Positions 15,692-24,443 of a stretch of 64,000 nt of DNA are shown here, in pieces; positions within the stretch are counted from its first letter, which is position 1; each line of letters starts with the position of its first letter. A program made the position numbers and the translations under genes. Below the pieces are notes generated by a model. That model did no database searches, was not told where the DNA came from, and worked only from the letters and a program-made list of their open reading frames with translations. Source of the DNA: Phenylobacterium sp. (GTDB lineage: Bacteria > Pseudomonadota > Alphaproteobacteria > Caulobacterales > Caulobacteraceae); contig NZ_JAKRSA010000023.1 in assembly GCF_022402485.1 (NCBI RefSeq), forward strand, positions 1-64,000. Direction: 5' to 3'.

Positions 15692-17104
15692 TCAGCGCGG
15701 TCGCCGACGCAGGCGGCCATAGGGCAGGTCGAGGGCCAGGTAGAGGAGCCCCGCCATGGCCGCCAGGTCGAGATAATAGAGGTAGCGGTAGTCGCAGGCG
15801 ATGGAGATCAGGGCGAAGCTGGCGGTGAAGGCCAGGGCCGAGAGCAGCATGGCGGCGATGATGATGTCGGCCGCTTCCCGCCGCCACAGGAGCACACCGG
15901 CGCATACCAGGGCGATCAGGGCGAAGAACACGTGAGAAAACAGCGGGGTGTCCAGGAACCAGGTGCTGTAGTTGTAGAGCGCCTGATCCGAGGGCTCCAT
16001 GAGGGGCGCAATGCCGAGGGCCGTGGTCAGGGTCTCGGGTCCCGCCACCCCCACATAGACCGGCAGACAGGAATCGATCTTCGGGGTGGCGAACACCCAG
16101 CGGAACACCTCCCAGCGATGGCTGATATAGGCGTCGGGATGCTGGGTAAGCACCGTACCCCATTGCTCGAACACCACCTCATTGGGCAGGCCCCAGAGCG
16201 CCAGGCCGATCTGGTCATCCTGGCCGAGATAATCGACCCGTTCGGGGGTGTAGAGGGCGGTCGCCCGGTAGCGGATCTGCTGTTCGGCGGCCGGATCGTG
16301 GGCACGGATCACGTCCAGGGGGAGGGTCGGCTTGGCGGCAACCGAGCCGATGATGTCATAGTGTGCGACAATGCGGACGCCACGGGCGCTGGCCTGGTCG
16401 GGGCCTGCCTGCGGCGGCTGCGACAGGGCACCCATGGCCATGGAGACCGCCAGGGTGGCCGCTAGTCCACCAAGTCCCCAGGCGAGGCTGGAGCGCCAGC
16501 CCCGACCATAGGCGATCCAGGCCAGGGCCATGGCCCCGAATACGGGTGCCACCAGACCATTCTGGCGGACCTGGGCGGCGGCGGCGAAGGCCAGGAGCGC
16601 GCCGATGAGAACCCACCAGGGCCGGCGGGGGCCATCCCAGACCCGGGCGGCCTGGGCCAGGCAGGCAAAGCCGGCCAGGGCCAGGTTGGCAAACAGGACA
16701 TCCTTCCAGACCACACCCTGATAGATCAGCAGGGTGGGGGTCAGCACCATCAGGGCGGCAAGGACGACAGAGGCCCAGGACACATGCCGCCGAAGCTGGC
16801 GGAAGGACAACAGGCTGCCAGTGACCAAAAATCCGCTGGCGGCCACATAAAGCCCGGTCCCCGGAGACACCGAATCGAACGTGCCAAGGATCCAGGCATA
16901 GAGGGCTGGACCCCAGGTCTCCCGGACCTGCATCCGGCCTTCATGCAGTTGAGCCAGGGAGTCGTAGGACAGATGCCCTGGCAGGTTGAGCGCCAGCATC
17001 AGCACATAGCCCGTGAGCAGCACGGCCCCCAGGGCTTGGCTGGCGGTGAACGACGGGCCTGGAAAGCCCTGTCCTCGGAATACAGGCCTTGGGAAGGTTA
17101 TCAT
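15692..17104 (-). CDS. Polytopic membrane protein, GT-C-like glycosyltransferase candidate
   Basis: The 470-residue protein has about ten hydrophobic helices and starts with a short cytoplasmic segment. After the first helix comes LSYDSLAQLHEGR, an acidic element in the first periplasmic loop where GT-C enzymes keep their catalytic aspartate. A large hydrophilic loop lies near residues 240-350. GT-C enzymes use polyprenyl-phosphate sugars as donors. The GT2 and EamA genes at 18814-20285 could supply and flip such a donor. No family name can be assigned with certainty. The ATG lies 111 bases from the divergent acyltransferase start. Confidence 0.65.
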   Translation of the reverse strand: MITFPRPVFRGQGFPGPSFTASQALGAVLLTGYVLMLALNLPGHLSYDSLAQLHEGRMQVRETWGPALYAWILGTFDSVSPGTGLYVAASGFLVTGSLLSFRQLRRHVSWASVVLAALMVLTPTLLIYQGVVWKDVLFANLALAGFACLAQAARVWDGPRRPWWVLIGALLAFAAAAQVRQNGLVAPVFGAMALAWIAYGRGWRSSLAWGLGGLAATLAVSMAMGALSQPPQAGPDQASARGVRIVAHYDIIGSVAAKPTLPLDVIRAHDPAAEQQIRYRATALYTPERVDYLGQDDQIGLALWGLPNEVVFEQWGTVLTQHPDAYISHRWEVFRWVFATPKIDSCLPVYVGVAGPETLTTALGIAPLMEPSDQALYNYSTWFLDTPLFSHVFFALIALVCAGVLLWRREAADIIIAAMLLSALAFTASFALISIACDYRYLYYLDLAAMAGLLYLALDLPYGRLRRRPR

Positions 17105-17215
17105 CGCCGTCGAACTCGCCCCCTGGTCGTCCTCTGGTAAGGCCAGGTCGCCTCAGCGCAAAGGGCCAATCGCGGTTTCTTGGCGAGAGCCTCCATTCGT
17201 GATCAGTTGGCCGCG

Positions 17216-18067
17216 ATGAACACCGCCTCCCTGGAAATCAAGGCCTCGCAGACGGCGCCCGAGGCGCTCAGCACCTATGCAGGGCTATTGTCGGCGGTCT
17301 TCGGTGCCGCGCCGAAGTTCACCCCTGGGGCAATCGCCTGGCGTTATCGGGACAATCCGGCCGGACACGTGGTCGGGGCGGACGCCTGGTCCGGCGACAC
17401 CCTGGCCGCCCACTATGTCACCTGCCCACTGAGGGCCAAGGTTGAGGGCCAGATCCTCCAGGGGCTGCTCTCCCTCAATACCGCCACCCACCCCGACTTC
17501 CAGGGCCAGGGCCTGTTCACCCGGCTGGCCCGGCGCACCTATGAGCAGGCGGCTGAACTTGGCCATGACTTCGTGATCGGGGTCGCCAATGCCCAGAGCA
17601 CACCTGGCTTCCTGGGCCGGCTGGGGTTCCAGCATGTGGGCCGGCTGGAGGCCGGGCTGCTGGCCCGCCTGCCACGCCAGTTCGCCCCGACCGACCTGCA
17701 GTTTTGTGGACTCTGGGACGAGACGTCCCTGGGCTGGCGGCTGGCCAATCCGGCGACGGCCTACAGGACCGCGCGGCGGGGAACGCTCACTACCGTCTAT
17801 GCCGATACCCATCTGCCAGGCGTGCGCTGTGCTGGCTTTGTGGAAGGCCCTGAGGCGCCGGGCACGGCACCGCCAGGCCTGGGACTGAACCTGTTCCTGG
17901 GGCTTGATCCGCGCATACCCCTTGGACGGCTTGGGTTCCTTCCCCTGCCCGATCGCTTCCGCCCCTCGCCCCTGAACCTGATCTATCGACCCTTGAGCGG
18001 CCGGGCGCCCCGCAGCCTGGACTCAAGATCCACGGTGATCAGCTTCCTCGACTTCGATCCCTACTGA
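17216..18067 (+). CDS. GNAT-family N-acyltransferase
   Basis: The 283-residue protein carries a GNAT core: a SLNTATHPDFQGQGLFTRLARR stretch includes the acetyl-CoA pyrophosphate loop (QGQGLF), followed by GVANAQSTPGFLGRLGF. This places it with the acyltransferases that modify sugars or proteins using an acyl-CoA donor. I used the ATG giving MNTASLEIKAS; a TTG 12 codons upstream is possible. The PIG-L deacetylase begins two bases after the stop, so the two are co-transcribed. A deacetylation and re-acylation pair acting on an amino sugar is a reasonable inference. The domain C-terminal to the GNAT core is not recognised. Confidence 0.78.
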   Translation: MNTASLEIKASQTAPEALSTYAGLLSAVFGAAPKFTPGAIAWRYRDNPAGHVVGADAWSGDTLAAHYVTCPLRAKVEGQILQGLLSLNTATHPDFQGQGLFTRLARRTYEQAAELGHDFVIGVANAQSTPGFLGRLGFQHVGRLEAGLLARLPRQFAPTDLQFCGLWDETSLGWRLANPATAYRTARRGTLTTVYADTHLPGVRCAGFVEGPEAPGTAPPGLGLNLFLGLDPRIPLGRLGFLPLPDRFRPSPLNLIYRPLSGRAPRSLDSRSTVISFLDFDPY

Positions 18068-18068
18068 G

Positions 18069-18839
18069 ATGGCGGTCGTCTACATCCTGGCCCATTGCGA
18101 CGATGAGTACGCGGCCCTGCCCCTGATCCTTGAGGCGAGGGCGGCGGGCCGCGAACAGATCTTCCTCTATGTGGCAGAGAACCGGGGGGAAGACCTGGCC
18201 GCCCGCCGGCTTGGTGAGGTGCGGAGCTTCCTCTTGGCCCTTGGCCTGCCACCTTCCAGCGCCGACTACGCCGCGTCGGGAACCGGTGCCTGGGATGGTC
18301 AGGTGCATCTGCATATGCCGGCCTGCCTGGAGGCCCTTCGCCGCCGGCTGGCGACTGTGGCGCAGATCGATCAGATCGTGATCGCGGCCTGGGAGGGTGG
18401 GCATCCCGACCATGATGCCTGCGCGGCCCTGGCGGCGACCCTGGCCGCCGAGCGGGGCACCCCGATTGAACAGTTCAGCCTCTATAATCGGCGCGGTCTG
18501 GGCACCCTGCCCTTCCAGGCCTGTGCGCCTATTCCGGAGAACGGCCCCGTGCGCCGGCTCAGGCTCAGCCCGGCGGAATGGCTGCAGTGGGCGCTCTTGG
18601 TCAGGTGCTACCCGTCCCAGGCGAGCAGCTGGCTGGGCCTGTGGCCGTCCATGTTCGCGGGCTTTCTGCTGCGGCGGGGCTATGGCGTTCAAAGGCTTGA
18701 TCCAGCCCGCCTGTTCCAGCGGCCCCACGACGGCGATCTGCTTTACGAGCGTCGGTTTGGGGTGAGCTATGGGGCGGTGGCGGCCGCAGTGGCGGCGGTG
18801 ACCCCGCCGGTGCTCAGGTCCGCCCCTGCGCCTGCATGA
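18069..18839 (+). CDS. PIG-L family deacetylase
   Basis: The 256-residue enzyme has the zinc-binding motif AHCDDE at residues 8-13 and the second motif HPDHD near residue 117. Canonical members read AHPDDE; here Cys replaces Pro, which does not touch the zinc ligands. The family removes N-acetyl groups from GlcNAc-type sugars. It lies next to the GNAT acyltransferase within the glycan locus, so the substrate is probably a sugar precursor or a glycan intermediate. Its last 26 bases overlap the end of the convergent EamA gene. Confidence 0.85.
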   Translation: MAVVYILAHCDDEYAALPLILEARAAGREQIFLYVAENRGEDLAARRLGEVRSFLLALGLPPSSADYAASGTGAWDGQVHLHMPACLEALRRRLATVAQIDQIVIAAWEGGHPDHDACAALAATLAAERGTPIEQFSLYNRRGLGTLPFQACAPIPENGPVRRLRLSPAEWLQWALLVRCYPSQASSWLGLWPSMFAGFLLRRGYGVQRLDPARLFQRPHDGDLLYERRFGVSYGAVAAAVAAVTPPVLRSAPAPA

Positions 18840-19182
18840 CCACGATGAAGCCGGCCAGCATCAGGGCGTAGCCCAGGGCGAAGCGCCAGGACATGGGCTC
18901 CTTGAACAGCATCCAGGCCAGGAGCGGCACCAGGGCCGAGCCCAAAATCGAGAAGATATAGGCCTGGGACAGGGGCACCCGGGTGAGGATGTAGAACCAC
19001 AGAAGCGCGGTCAGCCCGTACCAGGAGAAGGCACCGATGAGCGGCAGGTTCTTCACCAGACGCAGGACCAGCGGGCCGTCCAACCGCTCATTATAGATTG
19101 CCGCCCACTTGAACATGATCTGGCCGAGCGGCAGGGCCGCAGCGAACACCAGACACAGGAGCGTGTCGCGCAGGGCCATCAT
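18814..19182 (-). CDS. Small EamA/ArnE-like membrane transporter subunit
   Basis: The 122-residue protein has four predicted membrane helices and matches the half-size EamA/SMR group (KWAAIYNE near the start, LFKEPMSWRFALGYALMLAG at the end). Members such as ArnE/ArnF help flip undecaprenyl-phosphate sugars. It is coupled by an ATGA overlap to a lipid-linked-sugar GT2. The pair therefore suggests synthesis and flipping of a polyprenyl-phosphate sugar. It might act as a homodimer since no second subunit is adjacent. Confidence 0.8.
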   Translation of the reverse strand: MMALRDTLLCLVFAAALPLGQIMFKWAAIYNERLDGPLVLRLVKNLPLIGAFSWYGLTALLWFYILTRVPLSQAYIFSILGSALVPLLAWMLFKEPMSWRFALGYALMLAGFIVVMQAQGRT

Positions 19183-20285
19183 GACTGGGACTCTTCCGAC
19201 GTCGCCCCGCCGCTGGTCTCACCATCGGCCAAGGCCTGGGCCTCGATCCGCGCCAGGGTGCGCAGATAGGGGTGGATCGGCCGGACCGGCACATTGACCA
19301 CATCGAAGTTCATGGCCTGAAGCAGCAGCTGGACGCCGATGATCACCGGCAGGGCGGCGGTCATGACCACCCCGGCCGAGGCCGCCTGACCGGGATCGCG
19401 CACGGCCATCCAATTCAGGGCGTAGAGCGCCCCGAACCCCAAGAACAGGGTCCCGAAGATCAGCTCCAGGGTGGCGACATTGAAGTCGCGGACCAGATAC
19501 TGCCCCAGGACCCGGCGGATGAAGTTGCGCAGATGGCGGCCGGCAAAGGGGCCGATCACCTGGCTGATCTTCAGATTGCTCACCTCATCCCCATAACGGG
19601 CGGGGATGGGCACATCGCGGACCACCGCGCGCAGGGTCCCCAGATGGTAGAGCAGGTCGGTCTCGAAGAAGAAGCGGCGGGCCACGGGCTTCTGGGCCAC
19701 CAGGGCCGCGACACTGGCCTCGATGGCGGTGAAGCCGTTGGTGGGATCAAACACGTTCCAGTAGCCGGTGGAGAGCTTAGCCAGGAAGCTCAGGCCGGCA
19801 TTGCCAAAGATGCGCAGGCCCGGCATCGCCTGGAGGTGGCTGACTGAAGAAAAGCGATTGCCCTTGGCGTAATCGGCCTCCCCCAACAGGATCGGGGTGA
19901 CCAGCTGGGGCAGATAGCTGAGATCCATCTGGTCGTCGCCGTCGACCTTGACCAGGATCCGCCCCCCGAGGCGGGCAGCCTCCTGATAGCCTGAGAGGGT
20001 GGCACCGCCGACGCCCTGATTGACGTCCAGGCGCAGCACCCGCACCCGGGGATCAGTACATTGGGCCTCGATGAGGTCGCCAGACCCATCGGGACAGGCG
20101 TCGTCGACGCAGACAATGCCCTCCACCCAGGCCGGCGCGCGGGCAATCACCCGCAGGATGTGGTCGGTGACCTTGAAACAGGGGATGACCAGCCAGATCC
20201 CGGCCCCTTCCAGGGCGGGCTCCAGGTTGCGCAGGTCCTGTGGCGGCACATAGTGGGGCCGCGCAAACTGATCCATTGACGACAT
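19179..20285 (-). CDS. GT2 polyprenyl-phosphate glycosyltransferase (GtrB/DPM-like)
   Basis: The 368-residue protein has a GT2 catalytic domain (IWLVIPCFKVTDHI, VCVDDACPDGSGD, ILVKVDGDDQMD) at residues 30-250 and two membrane helices at about 280-340. This architecture is typical of enzymes making undecaprenyl-phosphate sugars at the inner membrane. I set the start at MSSMDQFARP because GGGAGG precedes it; the frame is open 20 codons further upstream. It is followed by the EamA-type flippase gene with a four-base overlap and is divergent from the Wzm gene. The sugar is unknown. Confidence 0.85.
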   Translation of the reverse strand: MSSMDQFARPHYVPPQDLRNLEPALEGAGIWLVIPCFKVTDHILRVIARAPAWVEGIVCVDDACPDGSGDLIEAQCTDPRVRVLRLDVNQGVGGATLSGYQEAARLGGRILVKVDGDDQMDLSYLPQLVTPILLGEADYAKGNRFSSVSHLQAMPGLRIFGNAGLSFLAKLSTGYWNVFDPTNGFTAIEASVAALVAQKPVARRFFFETDLLYHLGTLRAVVRDVPIPARYGDEVSNLKISQVIGPFAGRHLRNFIRRVLGQYLVRDFNVATLELIFGTLFLGFGALYALNWMAVRDPGQAASAGVVMTAALPVIIGVQLLLQAMNFDVVNVPVRPIHPYLRTLARIEAQALADGETSGGATSEESQS

Positions 20286-20469
20286 ATGGCGCAGCCTCCC
20301 TAGGGCGTGACACAATCCGACGGAATCGTCTGGACGTTGAATCATGGCCTAGTTTCATCGGTTTGAGCGCACGTTCACCGTAAGGCTGGTTCCACCATTA
20401 CGGAACGCGCGCTCGCCGTGGGCTAACATGGGGCATGCCTGCGGCCAAGTCGCAGACCCGGTGCCATGC

Positions 20470-20498
20470 TTGCGCCGCAAAATTGCACCTGATACCAG
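20470..20498 (+). promoter_or_regulatory. Candidate promoter for the polysaccharide exporter operon
   Basis: TTGCGC is separated by 17 bases from TACCAG. The predicted start near 20505 would leave a short leader containing CGGGAG ahead of the wzm ATG. It was found by eye with partial consensus matches. Confidence 0.33.
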
Positions 20499-20521
20499 CG
20501 GCGCTCGCTTCGGGAGACCCC

Positions 20522-21355
20522 ATGGAAACCAGCCAACACATGCTGCGGACGGGACGGCGAGGCACGCTGTTCGAGTTCAGCATGGCTTTGAGGGACCTGG
20601 TTACGTCCTATCATCGCCGGGGGCTGGCCTGGTCCCTGGCCTGGCACGACGTGGTGTCGCGCTATCGCGGCTCCATCCTCGGACCCTTCTGGATCACCAT
20701 CTCCATGGGCCTGATGGTCCTGGGGATTGGCCTGCTCTACGCCAAACTGTTCGGGATCTCGGTGGCCGAGTTCATGCCCTATGTGGCCATGGGCATCGTC
20801 TTTTTCGGCCTGATGTCCGGGACGATCAACGAGGGGTGCGACACCTTCGTGCAGGCGTCCAGCATGCTGAGCCAGACCTCCCTGCCGATGTTCACCTTCA
20901 TCTGGCGCACGGTGCTGCGCAATCTGATCAACCTAGCCCACCATGCGGTGATCATCATCGCTGTGATCGTGGTGTTCGGGCTTTGGCGGGTCATGGACGT
21001 GCTGCCGGCCATCGGCGGACTACTGCTGACGGTGGTCAACCTGGCCTGGATTAGCATGCTGGTGGCCATCGCTTCAGCCCGGTTCCGGGACATTCCGCAG
21101 TTCGTCATGTCGGTGATGCAGTTCGCCATCTTCATGACGCCGGTGTTCTGGAAGCCCGACGCATTTCCCGATCGTCATGCTTTCCTGACGCTGAACCCAT
21201 TTTATCATATGCTGACCACCATCCGCGCGCCCTTGCTGGGTCAAGAGGCGGACGGACTCTCTTACGTCGTCCTGGCCATCATGGCCGTGCTGGGATGGGC
21301 ACTCACCTTCTCGGTCTTCGCCATCACCCGCCGCCGGATCGTCCACTTCCTATGA
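20522..21355 (+). CDS. wzm: ABC-2 type polysaccharide export permease
   Basis: The 277-residue inner-membrane protein has six hydrophobic helices. It shows the ABC-2 pattern WHDVVSRYRGSILGPFW after the N-terminal amphipathic segment, and a conserved FMTPVFWKP region followed by LNPFYHM. Together with the ATPase encoded next it should export a lipid-linked polysaccharide to the periplasm. The ATG at METSQHML is preceded by CGGGAG. The longer open frame upstream lacks a ribosome site. Its stop overlaps the ATPase start by four bases. Confidence 0.92.
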   Translation: METSQHMLRTGRRGTLFEFSMALRDLVTSYHRRGLAWSLAWHDVVSRYRGSILGPFWITISMGLMVLGIGLLYAKLFGISVAEFMPYVAMGIVFFGLMSGTINEGCDTFVQASSMLSQTSLPMFTFIWRTVLRNLINLAHHAVIIIAVIVVFGLWRVMDVLPAIGGLLLTVVNLAWISMLVAIASARFRDIPQFVMSVMQFAIFMTPVFWKPDAFPDRHAFLTLNPFYHMLTTIRAPLLGQEADGLSYVVLAIMAVLGWALTFSVFAITRRRIVHFL

Positions 21356-22101
21356 CCGATGTCTCCATCAAGGTCACCGACCTGACCCTGCGCTTCCCGG
21401 TCTATGGGGTCGACGCCAAGTCGCTGAAGAAGAACCTGGCCCGGGTGACGGTAGGCGGGCGCCTGGGGTCCTCTCAGACGGGTGCCACCGAGGTCACGGC
21501 CCTGTCGCACCTGAACCTGAACCTGCGGGCCGGCGACCGGCTGGGGCTGATCGGCCACAACGGATCGGGCAAGACCACCCTGCTGCGGGCCCTGTCGGGC
21601 GCCTATGAGCCCGACGAGGGCCAGATCGAGGTGCGGGGCCGGATTGCCGCCCTGCTCGATCTGTCCCTGGGCATCGACCCCTCCGCCACGGGGGTCGACA
21701 ATATCCGCCTGCGGGGCCGCATCGCCGGCATGTCCTCCAAGGAGATCGAGGACAAGATGGACGAGATCGCCGAGTTCAGCGGCCTGGGTCCCTTCCTGGC
21801 CATGCCGATGAAGACCTATTCGGCTGGCATGCAGGCCAGGCTGGCCTTTGCGGTGGCCACGGCGGTGGAGGCCGACGTGCTCTTGATGGACGAGTGGATT
21901 TCGGTGGGTGACGCCGACTTCCAGAAGCTGGCCCACCGGCGACTGCTCAACCTGGTGGAACGGGCCGGCATCCTGGTGCTGTCGTCCCATGATGCGGGCC
22001 TGCTGCGGCTTTACTGCAACAAGGTCATGCGGCTGGAGAGCGGGGTGGCGTCCGAGGTCAAGGATATCCGCCGCCTGGACGAACTTCTCGCCGCCGCCTG
22101 A
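21352..22101 (+). CDS. wzt: Polysaccharide ABC exporter ATPase, short form without binding tail
   Basis: The 249-residue ATPase has Walker A GHNGSGKTT, the signature YSAGMQARLAF and Walker B VLLMDEWISVGD, all typical of Wzt/KpsT proteins. It ends soon after the H-loop (SSHDAGLL). It therefore lacks the C-terminal carbohydrate-binding domain that reads the chain terminus in capped O-antigens such as E. coli O9a. Export is more likely coupled to synthesis by length or by a lipid-linked intermediate. It is coupled to wzm by ATGA overlap. The next glycosyltransferase begins 56 bases later. Confidence 0.92.
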   Translation: MTDVSIKVTDLTLRFPVYGVDAKSLKKNLARVTVGGRLGSSQTGATEVTALSHLNLNLRAGDRLGLIGHNGSGKTTLLRALSGAYEPDEGQIEVRGRIAALLDLSLGIDPSATGVDNIRLRGRIAGMSSKEIEDKMDEIAEFSGLGPFLAMPMKTYSAGMQARLAFAVATAVEADVLLMDEWISVGDADFQKLAHRRLLNLVERAGILVLSSHDAGLLRLYCNKVMRLESGVASEVKDIRRLDELLAAA

Positions 22102-22157
22102 CATTGCCGGGCGGCTCAGCCCGCTGTTAGACAGGCACAGCCGTCGGGAGCGGGCCC

Positions 22158-24443
22158 TTGGACGTCATCTTCACCATCGTATCGCGGAACTATGCCGCCC
22201 AGGCCTGTGTGCTCATGCGCAGCCTGGCTGTGGCCGAGCCGGATGCCGCCCGGGTGGTGATCGCCGCCGATGGCCCAATTCCTGATCTGGAGCCCCTGGC
22301 CCGGGTGATTGCGGCGACCGACACCGGCGCGCCGATCGGACCCATGAGCGTCTATTATGACGCGCTTGAGCTGAACACCGCCATCAAGCCCCACGCCTTC
22401 CGCCGTCTGCTGGCCGAGCCTGGGGTGACCTCGGTCACCTATCTGGACCCCGATATCTTCGTCTACGCTCCCCTAGCCCAGGTGCGGAAGGCGCTGGATG
22501 AGGCACCCCTGGTGCTGATCCCCCACCTGACCCGACCGCTGTCGGGGACGGCGAGCCCCAACGACCACACGATCCTGACCTCAGGCGCTTATAATCTGGG
22601 ATTCCTGGCTGCCCAGCGCAGCGGCGAGATCTTCGCCCTGATGGACTGGTGGGCCGAAAAGTGTCGCTTCGACTGCCGGGTGGACTTCGCCCATGGCCTG
22701 TTCACCGACCAGAAGTGGATGGATCTGGCACCGGGGATGGTCAGCGACCTAGCCATTCTGCGCGATCCGGGTCTCGACATCGCCTACTGGAATCTGGAGG
22801 GCCGCACCCTGGCCCATGGCCCCAAGGGTTGGCAGGTCAATGGCGAGCCCTTGGGGTTCTTCCACTTCTCCGGCTTTGATCCCCATCGGCCGGAGGTACT
22901 GAGCAAGCATCAGGACCGGATCGGGGTGGCGCCGGAGTCGCCCCTCGCCCGGCTGCTGGCGGACTATGCCAAGGCCCTGTTGGACCAGGGCCATGCCCAG
23001 GCCAGCCGTATTCCCTACGCCTATGGTGCCTTTCCATCGGGTCGGCCGGTGAGCTCGGCCATGCGCCGCGCCGCCCTGCGGGCGGCCCAGGCCGGGACGG
23101 GCTTCGACGGCGGCCTGACCCCGGAGGTCGAGGCGTGGATGGACGCCCCAGAACCCCTGGCGGCAGTTGAGGGGCTGCCCGATGTGAGCCGGGAGATGGA
23201 CCAGGTCTGGCGCGATGACCCCCGCGCGGCAGCGGGCTTCTCCCGGCAGACCCTGGAGGGTCGCCTGGGGTTCCATGCCTGGTTTGCAGCCCGGCCAGAA
23301 AGCCATGCGGCCGCCATCGCCGCCAGCCAGGCGCTGGGGCAGACCTGGCGGGCGGGAACCCGGCGCGCAGGCCCCTGGCCGCAGGCCGACGCCCCCTGGA
23401 GCGGGCCGGCGGCTGCGATAGGTGACTGGATTTCAGCCCCCGCGGACGGGGTCCTGCCGAGGGCAGCAGCCGGCATGATCGCTGGGCGGGGCGACCTGCG
23501 CGAGCGTTTCAGTGCGGGCCCGCCTGAGGCCCTGCTGGCCTGGCTTCTGGGCCCCGAAGCCGTGGCGGGCCGGTTTTGCCCCCGCCTGCTGGATGGCCCC
23601 AGCCTCTTGGACCTCAGCCAGGAGATCGCCCCCCTGCTGGAAGCCGCCCGGTTCGCCTGCGCCCACCATGGGGAAACCTCGCCCCTGAAGCTGCAGATCT
23701 CGGCCGGGTATGGGGTGGCGGTGCGGGGCGGTTGGCCCGAGGTGCTGCGCCGGGCGATCCGGGGAGACGGTGACCGGCTGGTGAGCAGCCTGTCGAGCCC
23801 CTATCCGTTCCCCCGAGTGCTGCTGCGGATCTGGGACAGCCGTCCGGACCTCCAGCGGTTGTTTGAACTGCACACCGCCACAGGACGGCTGGCCTATCTG
23901 CGCTGGCTGATCGGCGGCGGCCTGCGGGAGTATGACATCGAGCTGGCCGGCCTGCCGGACGCCTTGACCCACAGCCTGGCTTTTCGGCTTGCGCGGCTGA
24001 GCGTGCGCGGGGCGCGGACCCCCAGTCGCCGGGCCAGCCTGAGCCGGGCAGCCGCCATCGTGGTGGTGAGAACCCTAACTCCGGCCATGGCCGATTGGCC
24101 CAGCGGCGTCTTGATTTGCGAGGCGGGCTCTGGGCGTCTGCGACGGCCCGACGGGGCGCCGGTGGGGCAGACCGAGGTGGATACGGTGATCTTCGGCTCC
24201 TGCCCGGGCTTTATCGCCGCCGACGCGCAGATTCTCTTTGCCCAGGGGGTCAGCTGGGGTCGGGCTGCTGGGGTCTGGAGCGGTGCGACCCTGGCCGAGC
24301 TCGACGACAGTCATCCCGCCTGGGGCTTTGTCGATGAGGTGTGGAGCGACGCGCCGGCCCAGAAGGCCCGCCCCAGGCCCGTCACCATCCTCTCTGAAGA
24401 CATGCCTCTTCAGGCCCAGCTCGCCGGGCTTATGGTCCGATGA
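22158..24443 (+). CDS. Large glycosyltransferase with uncharacterised C-terminal half
   Basis: The 761-residue protein starts with TTG, preceded by GGGAGCGGG. Residues 1-290 are a GT-A domain homologous to the enzyme at 6332: YLDPDIFVYAPL gives the DxD motif, followed by YNLGFLAAQRSGE, FTDQKWMD and IAYWNLEGR. Residues 300-640 are Ala/Trp/Arg-rich and match no family I know. Residues 640-761 form another unknown segment containing DTVIFGSCPGF. The enzyme is translationally coupled to the GT4 gene downstream. The role of the C-terminal half is unknown; it could select the acceptor or contact another transferase. Confidence 0.78.
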   Translation: MDVIFTIVSRNYAAQACVLMRSLAVAEPDAARVVIAADGPIPDLEPLARVIAATDTGAPIGPMSVYYDALELNTAIKPHAFRRLLAEPGVTSVTYLDPDIFVYAPLAQVRKALDEAPLVLIPHLTRPLSGTASPNDHTILTSGAYNLGFLAAQRSGEIFALMDWWAEKCRFDCRVDFAHGLFTDQKWMDLAPGMVSDLAILRDPGLDIAYWNLEGRTLAHGPKGWQVNGEPLGFFHFSGFDPHRPEVLSKHQDRIGVAPESPLARLLADYAKALLDQGHAQASRIPYAYGAFPSGRPVSSAMRRAALRAAQAGTGFDGGLTPEVEAWMDAPEPLAAVEGLPDVSREMDQVWRDDPRAAAGFSRQTLEGRLGFHAWFAARPESHAAAIAASQALGQTWRAGTRRAGPWPQADAPWSGPAAAIGDWISAPADGVLPRAAAGMIAGRGDLRERFSAGPPEALLAWLLGPEAVAGRFCPRLLDGPSLLDLSQEIAPLLEAARFACAHHGETSPLKLQISAGYGVAVRGGWPEVLRRAIRGDGDRLVSSLSSPYPFPRVLLRIWDSRPDLQRLFELHTATGRLAYLRWLIGGGLREYDIELAGLPDALTHSLAFRLARLSVRGARTPSRRASLSRAAAIVVVRTLTPAMADWPSGVLICEAGSGRLRRPDGAPVGQTEVDTVIFGSCPGFIAADAQILFAQGVSWGRAAGVWSGATLAELDDSHPAWGFVDEVWSDAPAQKARPRPVTILSEDMPLQAQLAGLMVR

